64,000 nucleotides of DNA from Tepidibacter mesophilus (GCF_002724055.1 NZ_BDQY01000003.1:62001-126000), one strand, 5' to 3'; shown: positions 45,579 through 56,028, numbered from the stretch's first letter. The notes: generated from the letters alone by a model not told the origin. A program made the numbers and translations.

Positions 45579-45600
45579 GTATTATTTATTGCCTGATTTT

Positions 45601-45654
45601 TATAACAAATAAGGAACCTATATTTTTTTAAGTATAGGTTCCTTATTTGTTATA
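45601..45654 (+). terminator. Terminator after the resolvase-like gene
   Basis: TATAACAAATAAGGAACCTATA and its exact complement form a 22-bp stem around a ten-base loop, with T-rich sequence inside and after. Confidence 0.82.
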
Positions 45655-45679
45655 AATTATGTATATTTTCAAAATATTA

Positions 45680-45709
45680 TTGACACATTATAGAGTATAC
45701 GCATATACT
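45680..45709 (+). promoter_or_regulatory. Promoter and ArsR operator of the second ars operon
   Basis: TTGACA (45680-45685) and TATACT (45704-45709) are 18 bases apart. The palindrome AGTATA-CGCA-TATACT (45694-45709) covers the -10 box, so repressor binding would block polymerase directly. Confidence 0.75.
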
Positions 45710-45760
45710 ATACATAGATACATTTAAATATATCTATATAACATTAAAGGAGGGAATAAA

Positions 45761-46084
45761 TTGGAACAAAAGATGGATGAAATGGTAGAGATATTTAAAG
45801 CACTATCAGATAAAAATAGACTTCTTATTTTAGATATGCTTTCATGTGGAGAATTATGTGCTTGTGATATTATGGAAGGATTAAATTTAACCCAACCGAC
45901 TATTTCACATCACATGAAAATTTTACAAAGGGCAAACTTGATAAAGGCAATAAAAGAAGGTAAATGGATGAGATATTCTTTGAATATAGAAACAATAAAA
46001 GAATCAACTGAATTTATAAATATACTAACGTCTTTTAAAGAAGAGTGTATTTGCAAAAATGTAAAATCAAGCTGTGATGAATAA
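45761..46084 (+). CDS. arsR: ArsR family arsenite-responsive repressor
   Basis: This 107-residue winged-helix repressor has ELCACDIMEGLNLTQPTISHHMKIL (about 31-55), including the CAC metalloid-binding pair and the recognition helix. A further cysteine cluster ends the protein (CICKNVKSSC). The start is TTG after AAAGGAGGG. It controls the downstream acr3-cdr-arsD-arsA genes through the palindrome over its promoter. Confidence 0.93.
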   Translation: MEQKMDEMVEIFKALSDKNRLLILDMLSCGELCACDIMEGLNLTQPTISHHMKILQRANLIKAIKEGKWMRYSLNIETIKESTEFINILTSFKEECICKNVKSSCDE

Positions 46085-46121
46085 AGTTTAATTTAAATTT
46101 TAATAAGGAGGGATTATTGTA

Positions 46122-47183
46122 ATGGGAGAAAAAGAAATTAAAAAAAGTGGAGGACTAGACTTTTTTGGTAAGTATCTTACAGTATGGGTAGCTTTATGCA
46201 TAATAATAGGTGTAGCTATAGGTCAGATTTTTCCGGCTTTTCCTAATACGTTAAGTAAATTTGAATATGCAAAAGTATCTATTCCTGTAGCAATACTTAT
46301 ATGGCTTATGATTTATCCTATGATGCTTAAAATTGATTTTTCAAGTATTGTAAATGCTACAAAAAAGCCAAAAGGGCTTACAATAACTTGTGTTACAAAC
46401 TGGTTGATAAAACCATTTACAATGTATTTAATAGCGGGCTTTTTCTTGAAAGTAGTTTTTAAGAATTTAATTCCAGCAAATTTAGCATCTGATTATTTAG
46501 CAGGAGCAGTACTTTTAGGAGCAGCACCATGTACTGCAATGGTATTTGTTTGGAGTCATCTAACAGATGGAGACCCTGCTTATACATTAGTACAGGTTGC
46601 AGTAAATGATTTGATTTTATTATTTGCGTTTACTCCTATTGTTGCATTTTTACTTGGAGTAAGTGATGTAGTTGTACCGTACGACACATTGTTTTTATCA
46701 GTAGTATTATTTGTTGTAATTCCTTTATTAGGAGGATATTTATCTAGAAAATATATTATAAAAAGTAAAGGAATAGAGTATTTTGAAAATATATTTCTTA
46801 AAAAGTTTGACAATATAACAATAATAGGTCTGTTACTTACTTTGATTATAATATTTTCTTTCCAAGGAGAGGTAATACTTAACAATCCAATGCATATTGC
46901 ATTAATAGCAGTACCTTTAATTATTCAAACGATTTTTATATTCTTTATTGCATACTTGGCGGCGAAAGTATGGAAGCTTCCGCACAATATAGCAGCTCCA
47001 GGAGGAATGATAGGAGCAAGTAACTTTTTTGAATTAGCAGTAGCCGTTGCTATATCTTTATTTGGACTAAAATCAGGAGCAGCACTTGCAACTGTTGTTG
47101 GAGTATTGGTTGAGGTTCCTCTAATGCTTGTTCTTGTTAAAATAGCAAATAATACAAGACATTGGTTCGAAGAAAGTAAATAA
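46122..47183 (+). CDS. acr3: ACR3 family arsenite efflux permease
   Basis: This 353-residue, ten-helix transporter extrudes arsenite. The catalytic cysteine lies in GAAPCTAMVFVWS (about 132-144), and the C-terminal half has the GMIGASNFFELAVAVAIS segment typical of ACR3. Its partner ArsA is encoded in the same operon. It is 38 bases after arsR, with AAGGAGGG before its ATG. Confidence 0.95.
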   Translation: MGEKEIKKSGGLDFFGKYLTVWVALCIIIGVAIGQIFPAFPNTLSKFEYAKVSIPVAILIWLMIYPMMLKIDFSSIVNATKKPKGLTITCVTNWLIKPFTMYLIAGFFLKVVFKNLIPANLASDYLAGAVLLGAAPCTAMVFVWSHLTDGDPAYTLVQVAVNDLILLFAFTPIVAFLLGVSDVVVPYDTLFLSVVLFVVIPLLGGYLSRKYIIKSKGIEYFENIFLKKFDNITIIGLLLTLIIIFSFQGEVILNNPMHIALIAVPLIIQTIFIFFIAYLAAKVWKLPHNIAAPGGMIGASNFFELAVAVAISLFGLKSGAALATVVGVLVEVPLMLVLVKIANNTRHWFEESK

Positions 47184-47241
47184 AAACAAGAGAGAGTATA
47201 TTATATGAAGATATCGACTTGTTCGTAAAGGAGGTAAACAA

Positions 47242-48897
47242 ATGAAAATTATTGTTGTTGGATCTGTTGCAGCTGGAACTTCTGCTGCAGCAAAAGCAAA
47301 AAGAAATACAGAAGATGTACAAATTACTATATACGATAAAGATAGTGATATTTCTTATTCAGGATGTGGTATTCCTTATTATGTTGGTACAGATATTGAA
47401 AAAAGGGAAGAACTTACACCAAGAAATGCTTCATGGTTTAAAAAACGCTATGATTTTGATATTTATACTAGGCATGAAGTTTTAAGCATTGATGCAAAGA
47501 AAAAAGAAGCATTAGTTAAAAATTTAAATACACAAGAAGAATTTATTGATTCATATGATAAGCTAGTTATTGCTACAGGAGCTTCTCCTATTGTACCTCC
47601 TATAGATGGTATAAATAAAAAAAATGTATTTTCAGTTAGAAACGTAGAAAGTGCAGATTATATAAGAAAGTATATTTTAGAAAACAAGCCTAAAAAAGCT
47701 GTAGTAGTAGGTGGCGGATTTATTGGATTAGAAATGGTTGAAAACTTATCAAATAGAGGAATTGAGGTAACTCTTATAGATAGAGAAAATCAAATAATGC
47801 CTTCTATGGATAAGGATGTAACAATAAATGTAGAAAAATATTTAAAGGAAAAAAATATTTCTTTATTATTTAAAGAAAAAGTAATTAATTTTATAGGAGA
47901 AGAAAAGATAAATACTGTTGTAACTGATTCAGGAAAAGAGATTGAAGCAGACTTAGTAATTATGGCAGTAGGAGTAAAACCAAATGTTAATTTAGCTAAA
48001 AGAGCTGGAATTACTTTAGGAGAAACTGGAGCTATTAAAGTAAATGAAAAAATGCAAACTAACATTGAAGATATTTATGCGGCAGGAGATTGTGTTGAAA
48101 GTTTATCCCTTATTACAAAACAGCCTATATATCATCCTTTAGGTTCTACAGCTAATAAAATGGGAAGAATTGTTGGAGATCAAATTACAGGAGGATCTTT
48201 AACTTTTAGAGGTATTTTAGGCACAGGTATTTTTAAAGTATTTGATTTAGCAATTGCACAAACAGGATTATCAGAAAAAGAAGCTGTTAGATTAGGATAT
48301 GATATAGAAATTATTCATAATATTAAACCAAATCAACCAACTTATTATCCGGGAAGCAGTGAAATGGTTATTAAAGCTATTGCAGATCGTAAAAATGGGA
48401 AAATATTAGGTGCTCAAATAGTAGGTAAAAAAGGAGTAGATAAAAGAATTGATGTTTTTGTAACAGCTATTACATTTGGAGCAAAAGCTGAGGATTTATT
48501 TCATTTAGATTTAGCTTATGCACCTCCTTTTTCAACTACTAAAGATCCTGTTATGTATACTGGAATGGCTTTAGATAATGCAATAAGTAAAAATAGAAAA
48601 TTAATAACACCTAAAGAATTAATAAAAAGGTTAGAAAATAGAGAAGATATTGTAATTATTGATGCAAGAGCAAAAAAACAATATGATGAAGCCCATGTAG
48701 ATGGTGCAATTAGTATACCTTTAGGTGAACTTCGTGAAAAGGCAAAAGAATTAGATTTTAATAAACCAATAGTTACTTATTGCAATAAAGGAGTAACAGG
48801 AAATGCAGCACAAAATGTGCTTTTGAACATGGGATTTAAAGAAGTATATAATTTATCGGGTGGACATAAAAACTATAAAGTTTTTATGAATATATAA
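47242..48897 (+). CDS. cdr: CoA-disulfide reductase fused to a rhodanese domain
   Basis: This 551-residue flavoprotein has an FAD-binding GSVAAGTSAAAKAKR at its N terminus, an active cysteine in SGCGIPYYVG (about 43-52), an NAD(P)H-binding GGGFIGLEMVENL in the middle and a second FAD motif YAAGDC. The C-terminal 100 residues are a rhodanese domain with YCNKGVTG as active-site loop. Such CoA-disulfide reductase-rhodanese proteins maintain low-molecular thiols and handle persulfides. In an ars operon it probably restores thiols consumed by arsenite. Confidence 0.9.
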   Translation: MKIIVVGSVAAGTSAAAKAKRNTEDVQITIYDKDSDISYSGCGIPYYVGTDIEKREELTPRNASWFKKRYDFDIYTRHEVLSIDAKKKEALVKNLNTQEEFIDSYDKLVIATGASPIVPPIDGINKKNVFSVRNVESADYIRKYILENKPKKAVVVGGGFIGLEMVENLSNRGIEVTLIDRENQIMPSMDKDVTINVEKYLKEKNISLLFKEKVINFIGEEKINTVVTDSGKEIEADLVIMAVGVKPNVNLAKRAGITLGETGAIKVNEKMQTNIEDIYAAGDCVESLSLITKQPIYHPLGSTANKMGRIVGDQITGGSLTFRGILGTGIFKVFDLAIAQTGLSEKEAVRLGYDIEIIHNIKPNQPTYYPGSSEMVIKAIADRKNGKILGAQIVGKKGVDKRIDVFVTAITFGAKAEDLFHLDLAYAPPFSTTKDPVMYTGMALDNAISKNRKLITPKELIKRLENREDIVIIDARAKKQYDEAHVDGAISIPLGELREKAKELDFNKPIVTYCNKGVTGNAAQNVLLNMGFKEVYNLSGGHKNYKVFMNI

Positions 48898-48917
48898 AAA
48901 GAAAAGGGGTTTTATTT

Positions 48918-49280
48918 ATGAAAAAAATAATTATATTTGATCCAGCAATGTGTTGTTCAACAGGGGTTTGTGGACCTTCAGTAGACCCAGAGTTATTAAG
49001 ATTATCAACTGTTATCAATAATCTAAAAAATAAAGAAATAGTAGTTGAAAGATATAATTTATCAAGTGAGCCACAAGCTTTTGTAGATAATAAGATAATA
49101 AATCAATTATTAAATAGTGAAGGCACAGATGTTTTACCAGTAACAATTGTAAATGATGAAGTAGTTAAAACTAAAGAATATCTTACAAATGAAGAATTTT
49201 GCAAAATACTAGATATTACAAGTGATTCACTAAAATCTTCAAAGTCTAAAGGCTGTGGTTGTGATGGTGGATGCTGCTAA
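48918..49280 (+). CDS. arsD: Arsenite metallochaperone ArsD
   Basis: This 120-residue protein delivers arsenite to the ArsA ATPase. The essential metal site is visible as Cys12, Cys13 and Cys18 in DPAMCCSTGVCGPS. A C-terminal CGCDGGCC tail (from residue 113) adds the vicinal pairs seen in many ArsD proteins. It lies 20 bases after cdr and 21 before arsA. Confidence 0.95.
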   Translation: MKKIIIFDPAMCCSTGVCGPSVDPELLRLSTVINNLKNKEIVVERYNLSSEPQAFVDNKIINQLLNSEGTDVLPVTIVNDEVVKTKEYLTNEEFCKILDITSDSLKSSKSKGCGCDGGCC

Positions 49281-49301
49281 GTGAAGGGAGGGTTTTATTA
49301 A

Positions 49302-51044
49302 ATGATTAATTTTAATCCTAATGAACTAAATATAACAAAGTATTTATTTTTTACTGGAAAAGGTGGAGTTGGTAAGACATCGACAGCTTGTGCAACTGCT
49401 ATAACATTAGCTGACCAAGGCAAAAAGGTTATGCTTATAAGTACAGATCCAGCTTCAAACTTGCAGGATGTATTCAATACTGAATTAAATAATAAGGGTG
49501 TTCAGATAAAAGAAGTTCCAAATTTAGTAGTAGCTAATTTTGATCCAGAGGAAGCTGCTAATGAATATAAAGAAAGTGTTGTAGCTCCATACCGTGGAAA
49601 GCTACCTGATGTAGCAATACAAAATATGGAAGAACAACTTTCAGGCTCATGTACAGTTGAGATAGCAGCATTCAATGAATTTTCAAATTTTATAACAGAT
49701 GAAAAAGCGAAAGAAGAATTTGACCATATTATATTTGATACAGCACCAACAGGTCATACTCTTAGAATGCTACAACTTCCATCGGCTTGGAGTGATTTTA
49801 TCAGTGACAATAAGCATGGAGCATCATGCTTAGGTCAATTAGCAGGACTTGAAAGTAAGAAAGAAGTTTATAAAAATGCAGTAAAGACTTTAGCAAACAA
49901 AAACTTAACTACTTTGATACTAGTTTCTCGTCCAGAAGTATCTCCTTTAAAGGAAGCTGAAAGGGCATCAAAGGAACTTTTAGAGTTGGGAATAAAAAAT
50001 CAAGTTCTTATAATAAATGGTGTACTTAAGAGTTATGATGATGATTTATCTACTAATATTTTTAATAAACAACAAAATGCATTACAAAATATTTCAAACT
50101 ATTTAAGTGATTTACAAACATTTGAAATACCACTTAGACCATATAATGTTACTGGTATCGAAAATATAAGAGCCTTTTTAAAAGAAGATAATGTTAAGTA
50201 TAGTAATGAAACTCTAAAAATAGATAAAATACCTCAGTTAAAAGATGTTGTTGAAAATCTCTATAATTCTGATAAAAAAGTTATTTTTACAATGGGAAAA
50301 GGTGGCGTTGGTAAAACAACTATAGCAGCTACTATTGCACTTGGTCTTGCAAAAAAAGGGAAAAAAGTTCACCTTACAACTACTGATCCAGCGGCTCATT
50401 TAAAATTTGTGCTTGATGAAAACTATGGAATTACATTAAGTCATATTGATGAGAAAAAGGAACTTGAAAGGTATAAAGAAGAAGTATTAAGCAAAGCAAG
50501 AGAAACTATGGGTGAAGAAGACCTTGCATATATAGAAGAAGATTTAAGATCTCCTTGTACTCAAGAAATTGCTGTATTTAGAGCTTTTGCTCAGATAGTT
50601 GAAAAAAGTGAAAATGAAGTTGTTGTAATAGATACAGCACCAACTGGACATACACTTTTACTTTTAGATTCAACACAAAGTTATCATAAAGAAATTGAGC
50701 GTTCACAGGGAGATATTCCTGAATCAGTTAAAAAACTTTTACCAAGGTTGAGAAATGAGAAAGAAACAGAGGTTGTAATAGTAGCTTTAGCTGAAGCTAC
50801 ACCAGTATATGAAGCTATGAGGCTACAAGATGACTTAAATCGTGCAGGAATAAATAGTAAGTGGTGGATAATTAATTCAAGTTTATTTGCTACAAATACA
50901 ACTAATAAAATTCTCAAAGCAAAAGCAAGTAATGAAATAGTCTGGATAAATAAAGTTAATGAAATTTCAAAAGGTAATTTTGCAGTTATTAAATGGAATA
51001 ACGAAGAAATTAAGGGTGAAAAGTTACTAGATTTATTAATTTAA
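49302..51044 (+). CDS. arsA: Arsenite-translocating ATPase ArsA
   Basis: This 580-residue ATPase energises Acr3. It has two homologous halves, each with a deviant Walker A (GKGGVGKTSTA, about 19-29, and GKGGVGKTTIA, about 332-342), a DTAPTGHTLR(L) switch, and a linker between. Metalloid-binding cysteines are seen as GSCTVEIAAF and HGASCLGQ in the first half and SPCTQEIAVF in the second. It closes the second ars operon and is followed by a terminator. Confidence 0.95.
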   Translation: MINFNPNELNITKYLFFTGKGGVGKTSTACATAITLADQGKKVMLISTDPASNLQDVFNTELNNKGVQIKEVPNLVVANFDPEEAANEYKESVVAPYRGKLPDVAIQNMEEQLSGSCTVEIAAFNEFSNFITDEKAKEEFDHIIFDTAPTGHTLRMLQLPSAWSDFISDNKHGASCLGQLAGLESKKEVYKNAVKTLANKNLTTLILVSRPEVSPLKEAERASKELLELGIKNQVLIINGVLKSYDDDLSTNIFNKQQNALQNISNYLSDLQTFEIPLRPYNVTGIENIRAFLKEDNVKYSNETLKIDKIPQLKDVVENLYNSDKKVIFTMGKGGVGKTTIAATIALGLAKKGKKVHLTTTDPAAHLKFVLDENYGITLSHIDEKKELERYKEEVLSKARETMGEEDLAYIEEDLRSPCTQEIAVFRAFAQIVEKSENEVVVIDTAPTGHTLLLLDSTQSYHKEIERSQGDIPESVKKLLPRLRNEKETEVVIVALAEATPVYEAMRLQDDLNRAGINSKWWIINSSLFATNTTNKILKAKASNEIVWINKVNEISKGNFAVIKWNNEEIKGEKLLDLLI

Positions 51045-51053
51045 ATCAAAAAA

Positions 51054-51112
51054 ATCCTCTTTTTGGTAATAATCAATATTGAGATTAAATACCAAAAAGG
51101 GGAGTTTTTTTA
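51054..51112 (+). terminator. Terminator of the second ars operon
   Basis: CTCTTTTTGGTA and TACCAAAAAGGGGAG pair around a 21-base loop and are followed by seven T. Confidence 0.8.
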
Positions 51113-51182
51113 TTCGCATCCCTCTTTTGAGGCAGGAAATTTTACTTCCTTTAAATATAGTTAAAGTTTAATATAGAAATTA

Positions 51183-51386
51183 AAAAAATAAATGACATTA
51201 AAATGTTAGCGAATGATTTAAATGTTTTTTTATAAAACTCGGATTACAGCGTTTGAATATACGTTAAGAAAATTCGTTGTCTGACCGTTAGGGAGTTTAG
51301 AATTTTTAGGATATTCAATAAGATGTAATTCTTAGTTATATTAAAAATATTTAACACATGAGCGGTATTTTGATGCCATTTATTTT
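51183..51386 (+). repeat. Large hairpin repeat, copy C
   Basis: The outer arms AAAAATAAATGACATTAAAAT (about 51183-51203) and ATTTTGATGCCATTTATTTT (51367-51386) pair with wobbles. The loop TGTCTGACCGTTAGGGAGTTT is at 51278-51298, flanked by ACGTTAAGAAAATTC and AGAATTTTTAGGATATT. Shared blocks with copies A and B are ATGTTAGC near the 5' arm and GAGCGGTATTT near the 3' arm. It fills the gap between arsA and the lipoprotein gene. Confidence 0.8.
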
Positions 51387-51428
51387 GGGCTTAACTTTAT
51401 AGAATTTTAATTAATATTAAGAAGTATA

Positions 51429-51971
51429 TTAATTAAAAGCACTAATACGTTCTTTTGTTACTTTTAACATACCATTTTGAGCACTTTCAAAATTTTGATC
51501 AGGTATATCTAAAACATTCATATTTTCATCCATCCAAAGAACCATTTTTTCATTTTCAAAAACATGGTTTGAAAAAGGAGCTTTATAGAATATTAATTTT
51601 CCATTCTTGAAGTAAGCAGAAGATAAGCCATCCATTTTACCCATATCATCTGCTTCTGTAGCTGTTAATTTCATTGGATTTCCATCCTTACTCCAAAGAG
51701 AAAGTGTTTGTTCTTCCCAACCTTCTTTTATAGCAGGTAACTTAACTTCTTTTTTCTCGTATGTATCTAAATTTTTATCAATAAGTTTTACTTGATCCAT
51801 TACTGTTTCATTTATATCTTTAGATTCATTTTTATTTACTGATTCATTATCAGTTGATTCACTTGTTGAAGTTGTAGGTTCTTGAGAATCTTTTGTTTCT
51901 TCTACATTTGAACATCCCACACTTAAGATTAGACCTAAACTTAAAATTCCACATAATAATAGCTTCTTCAT
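51429..51971 (-). CDS. Lipoprotein of unknown function
   Basis: A 180-residue exported lipoprotein with MKK, hydrophobic core and lipobox SVGC (Cys20). A serine/threonine/glutamate-rich linker (about 25-60) leads to a globular domain of about 110 residues that I do not recognise (KEGWEEQTLSLWSKDGNPMK, AYFKNGKLIFYKAPFSNHVF). It is monocistronic. Confidence 0.75.
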   Translation of the reverse strand: MKKLLLCGILSLGLILSVGCSNVEETKDSQEPTTSTSESTDNESVNKNESKDINETVMDQVKLIDKNLDTYEKKEVKLPAIKEGWEEQTLSLWSKDGNPMKLTATEADDMGKMDGLSSAYFKNGKLIFYKAPFSNHVFENEKMVLWMDENMNVLDIPDQNFESAQNGMLKVTKERISAFN

Positions 51972-52158
51972 GATACTACCTCCTGTATTCTTTGACTAAT
52001 ATTTTTAATATATTAATTATACTTTTTTTTATATTGCATATAGTTACAAAAAGGTTACAAAAAAATTTAAAATTATGATTTAAGGATAAGAAATTTGTTA
52101 GAATATAAATAGTTAGTATATAATGAAAATACTAGATTTAATTCAAAGGAGTAGATAT

Positions 52159-54276
52159 ATGATTGATATACAAAAGAATATATTAAAAAAATATTTTGGA
52201 TATGATAGATTTAGAAAAGGACAAGAAGAAGTTATAAACAGTATACTTGAAAGAAATGATACTATAGCTATAATGCCTACGGGTGCTGGTAAATCTCTTT
52301 GCTATCAGGTTCCTGCAATGGCACTTCAAGGAATAACAGTAGTCATATCTCCACTAATATCTCTTATGAAAGATCAAGTGGATACACTTAATGAGATAGG
52401 AATAAAATCAACATATATAAATAGTACATTAACAAATTTTGAGATAACAGAACGATTATTTGATGCAAAAGATGAAGAATATAAACTTGTATATGTTGCA
52501 CCAGAGAGACTTAATTCAAATGAGTTTCTAAATTTTTTAAATGAGGCAAAAGTATCTTTAATAGCAATAGACGAGGCTCACTGTGTATCACAATGGGGAC
52601 ATGATTTTAGGCCTAGTTATACTAGGATTAGCCAAACTATAGACAACTTAAATAAAAGACCTATAGTGTGTGCTTTTACTGCAACAGCTACAAATGAAGT
52701 TAAAAATGATATAAAAAGCTTGTTGAAACTTAGAGAACCAAATGAGTATATAAGCGGATTTGATAGAGAAAATCTTACCTTTTCTGTTGTAAGAGGAGAA
52801 AATACCAAAAAATTTATATCAGATTTTGTAGAGAATAACAAAGAACAAACAGGAATAGTATATACATCTACAAGAAAAGAAGCGGATTCTATATATGAAT
52901 TATTGCTTGATAAAGGTCATAAAGCGGGGATATATCATGCTGGTCTTACAGATGAACAAAGATCTAAGATGCAGGAGGATTTTTCGTACGATAATATAAA
53001 TGTTATTGTAGCAACTAATGCATTTGGTATGGGAATAGATAAATCAAATGTTAGATATGTAATACATAATAATATGCCTAAAAATATGGAAAGTTATTAT
53101 CAAGAGGCTGGACGTGCAGGACGTGACGGAGAGAAAAGTGAGTGTATACTGTTATTCAATCCAAGAGATATTCAAACACAGAAATTTTTTATAGAAGAAA
53201 CTATATATAATATAGATAGAAAAGAATACGAGTATAAAAGGCTACAGGATATGATAGATTACTGTCATACATCAAACTGTCTAAGAAAATCTATACTAGA
53301 GTATTTCGGGGAAGAAAATGTAGTAGATAAATGCAATAACTGTAGTGTATGTAATGATAATGAAGAAAAAGAAGATATAACTGTACTTGCTCAAAAGATA
53401 ATTTCTTGTGTTTATAGAATGAAGGAAAAGTATGGATCTATACTTATAGCTGAAGTTTTAAGAGGATCTAAAAATCAAAAAGTATTAAAATTTGGATTAG
53501 ATAAATTGAGCACTTATGCAATAATTAAGGAATATACAGTAAAGGAAATACAAGAGATAATAAATAAGTTAATAGCAGATGATTATCTTGTACTGTCACA
53601 AGGTCAATATCCTGTTGTTAAAATGAACGAAAGATCTATAGATGTGTTAAAAGGTAAGGAACAGGTATTTATGAAAATAAATAAGAAGGTAAAGAAAATA
53701 GCCAACACTGGAAACGAGCTATTTGATATTTTAAGAGATCTTAGAAAGGAAATATCTACAAAAGAGAACATACCTCCGTATATAGTATTTTCAGATGCAT
53801 CACTTAAAGAGATGAGTACGTATATGCCTGAAGGTGAAGATGAGTTCTTGACTATAAAAGGAGTTGGACAATCAAAGCTTGAAAAGTACGGTGATATATT
53901 TATGAAAAAAATAGATGAATATAGAAAAAGTAAAAATATAGAGAATAAAGAAATAAAGCAGGAAAAAGAAAGTAAAAAAGAAAAAATAAAAAGTCATGTA
54001 ATAACACTAAATATGTACAATGAAAACGATAATATAGAAGAAATAGCTAAAAATAGAGATATAACAGAGGGGACTGTGAAAGAACATCTATTTAGATGTG
54101 CAATAGAAGGTATGGAAGTAGATTTAGATAAATTACTTCCTGATGAATACGAAAAACAAATAGAAGAGGTTGTAAATAAGGTTGGGTATAACGCTTTAAA
54201 GACTATAAAAGAAAACCTGCCAGATGAAATAAGTTACTTTCATATAAAAGTGTTTTTGCATAAAGTTAAAGGTTAA
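52159..54276 (+). CDS. recQ: ATP-dependent DNA helicase RecQ
   Basis: This 705-residue 3'-5' helicase has Walker A PTGAGKSLCYQ (about 42-52), DEAH in IDEAHCVSQWGHDFRP, and motif VI QEAGRAGRDG. A RecQ zinc-binding cysteine set (CHTSNCLRK to CNNCSVC) and winged helix follow, then an HRDC domain (about 518-595) and a C-terminal helix-turn-helix that matches the RQC/HTH_40-type tail of clostridial RecQ. I chose ATG 52159 after AAAGGAG rather than an ATG 12 codons upstream without a ribosome site. Confidence 0.94.
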   Translation: MIDIQKNILKKYFGYDRFRKGQEEVINSILERNDTIAIMPTGAGKSLCYQVPAMALQGITVVISPLISLMKDQVDTLNEIGIKSTYINSTLTNFEITERLFDAKDEEYKLVYVAPERLNSNEFLNFLNEAKVSLIAIDEAHCVSQWGHDFRPSYTRISQTIDNLNKRPIVCAFTATATNEVKNDIKSLLKLREPNEYISGFDRENLTFSVVRGENTKKFISDFVENNKEQTGIVYTSTRKEADSIYELLLDKGHKAGIYHAGLTDEQRSKMQEDFSYDNINVIVATNAFGMGIDKSNVRYVIHNNMPKNMESYYQEAGRAGRDGEKSECILLFNPRDIQTQKFFIEETIYNIDRKEYEYKRLQDMIDYCHTSNCLRKSILEYFGEENVVDKCNNCSVCNDNEEKEDITVLAQKIISCVYRMKEKYGSILIAEVLRGSKNQKVLKFGLDKLSTYAIIKEYTVKEIQEIINKLIADDYLVLSQGQYPVVKMNERSIDVLKGKEQVFMKINKKVKKIANTGNELFDILRDLRKEISTKENIPPYIVFSDASLKEMSTYMPEGEDEFLTIKGVGQSKLEKYGDIFMKKIDEYRKSKNIENKEIKQEKESKKEKIKSHVITLNMYNENDNIEEIAKNRDITEGTVKEHLFRCAIEGMEVDLDKLLPDEYEKQIEEVVNKVGYNALKTIKENLPDEISYFHIKVFLHKVKG

Positions 54277-54338
54277 TATTGGAAAAATATATTTAATATG
54301 GTATTATTATAAGGCTTTAAATCAAAGGGGGAATAGAT

Positions 54339-55841
54339 ATGAAAAATGATAAAAGTGTTATAGATACCAATATTAACATACAAGATGAAATAGATTCAGA
54401 GATTAAATTCAAAGATAAATTAAAAATTATAATAGCATCTATTTTACTAGGAATTCTATTTAGATATTTTTATAATGGAGACAGTATAGGAATATCTGAG
54501 ATGATATTTGTATCTTTATTCACTTTAGCTTGTGTATACTCAGTTAAAGATAATATTAATTTAAAAAGTAAATTTAGTAATTTTATTCTGCTGTTTATAT
54601 TTATAATGTGTTTGAACTTTTGCATATATAATAATAATTTAATCAAATTATTCAATTTCTTCTTAATACCTATAGCTATAAGCGCTTATATTATAACAAT
54701 AAGATATCCAAATATAGATTATATGAGTTTAAAGGTTATAACACAGATTAGAAAAAGATTATTAAACTTTCCATTCAATAACATGAAAAAGATATTTTAC
54801 TTTTCAAAGCAAGCTGTAAATTTTAATAAAACAAGAACTAATCACGATAATATAAAAAACATACTGATTGGAGTTGTAATATCAATACCACTTTTAGTGA
54901 TCATAATAACTCTTTTGGCATCGGCGGATATGATGTTTGACTATTATATAAGAAATATAAAAGATTTATATGAGTTTGTAGTTGCAAAAATCAATTTGGC
55001 AGATATAGTTTGGGATATAGCAATGGTAATATTTTTTTCTATGTATTTTTTTGGATACATGTGGAGTCTTAAATATGAATGTGAAGAAGATAAAATTAAA
55101 GAGTATTATAAATGGTTAAATCCTGTAACTATTTTGACAATATTATTTTTACTATGTTGTATATATTTGTTGTTCTCAATAATACAATCATCATATCTAT
55201 ACGGAGGAAATAAGCATGTTCTTCCTAGCGGATTTTCTTATTCGAGATATGCAAGACAAGGTTTTTTTGAACTTTTAACAGTTGCTTTAATAAATTTTTC
55301 AATACTTATATTCAGTATGAAAAATGTAAAAATAACATCTGATAAAATAAATAAAATTTTAAAAATATTTTATACTATGATTTTGGTGTTTACAGGAAAC
55401 ATGTTATTCTCAGCAAATTATAAATTAACGATATACGAGCAAGCACTTGGATTTACAAGACTTAGAGTTTATGTTCATATATTTTTATTCGTATTATCTA
55501 TAATTTTAGTATATGGATTAATAAATATATGGAAGAAAGAATTTGATATTTTTAAATTCTCGTTAATATCTATAATGACTATTTATATGATAGTTAACTG
55601 TATAAATATAGATAAGATGATAGTAAACATGAACATACAAAGGTACAATAAAACAGGTAAATTAGACAAAGAATATATACGAAGTCTTTCATATGATGCT
55701 ATAGATGTTATAAAAGACAATCAATATAAATTAGATGAAAAAATCCTTAAACAAGAAATAAAAGAAGAAAAAGAATATCTAAGAGAATCTTATGATCGTT
55801 GGTATGAGTACAATTATTATAAATCTAAGTTCTTAGATTAA
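54339..55841 (+). CDS. DUF4173/DUF4153 family membrane protein
   Basis: This 500-residue protein has about twelve helices with a charged N-terminal tail of 30 residues. The segment GFSYSRYARQGFFELLTVALIN (about 300-321) is characteristic of DUF4173 proteins, whose function is not known. The start is ATG after AAAGGGGG. It is 62 bases after recQ and may share its transcript. Confidence 0.75.
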   Translation: MKNDKSVIDTNINIQDEIDSEIKFKDKLKIIIASILLGILFRYFYNGDSIGISEMIFVSLFTLACVYSVKDNINLKSKFSNFILLFIFIMCLNFCIYNNNLIKLFNFFLIPIAISAYIITIRYPNIDYMSLKVITQIRKRLLNFPFNNMKKIFYFSKQAVNFNKTRTNHDNIKNILIGVVISIPLLVIIITLLASADMMFDYYIRNIKDLYEFVVAKINLADIVWDIAMVIFFSMYFFGYMWSLKYECEEDKIKEYYKWLNPVTILTILFLLCCIYLLFSIIQSSYLYGGNKHVLPSGFSYSRYARQGFFELLTVALINFSILIFSMKNVKITSDKINKILKIFYTMILVFTGNMLFSANYKLTIYEQALGFTRLRVYVHIFLFVLSIILVYGLINIWKKEFDIFKFSLISIMTIYMIVNCINIDKMIVNMNIQRYNKTGKLDKEYIRSLSYDAIDVIKDNQYKLDEKILKQEIKEEKEYLRESYDRWYEYNYYKSKFLD

Positions 55842-56028
55842 TATAAATATGGATTTAAGCTATAATGACTTGTATTAAAATAATTTAGCACATAATTAAA
55901 CTAGTTTAATTAAAGTCTGAATAATGAATGAAAATATCAATCTATAAATTGATAGGTTTTGTTTCAAGCGTATATAGTGTCCTCTTTGAAAATTAACAAA
56001 TAGACATGTAATTGTATTTACATGAAGT

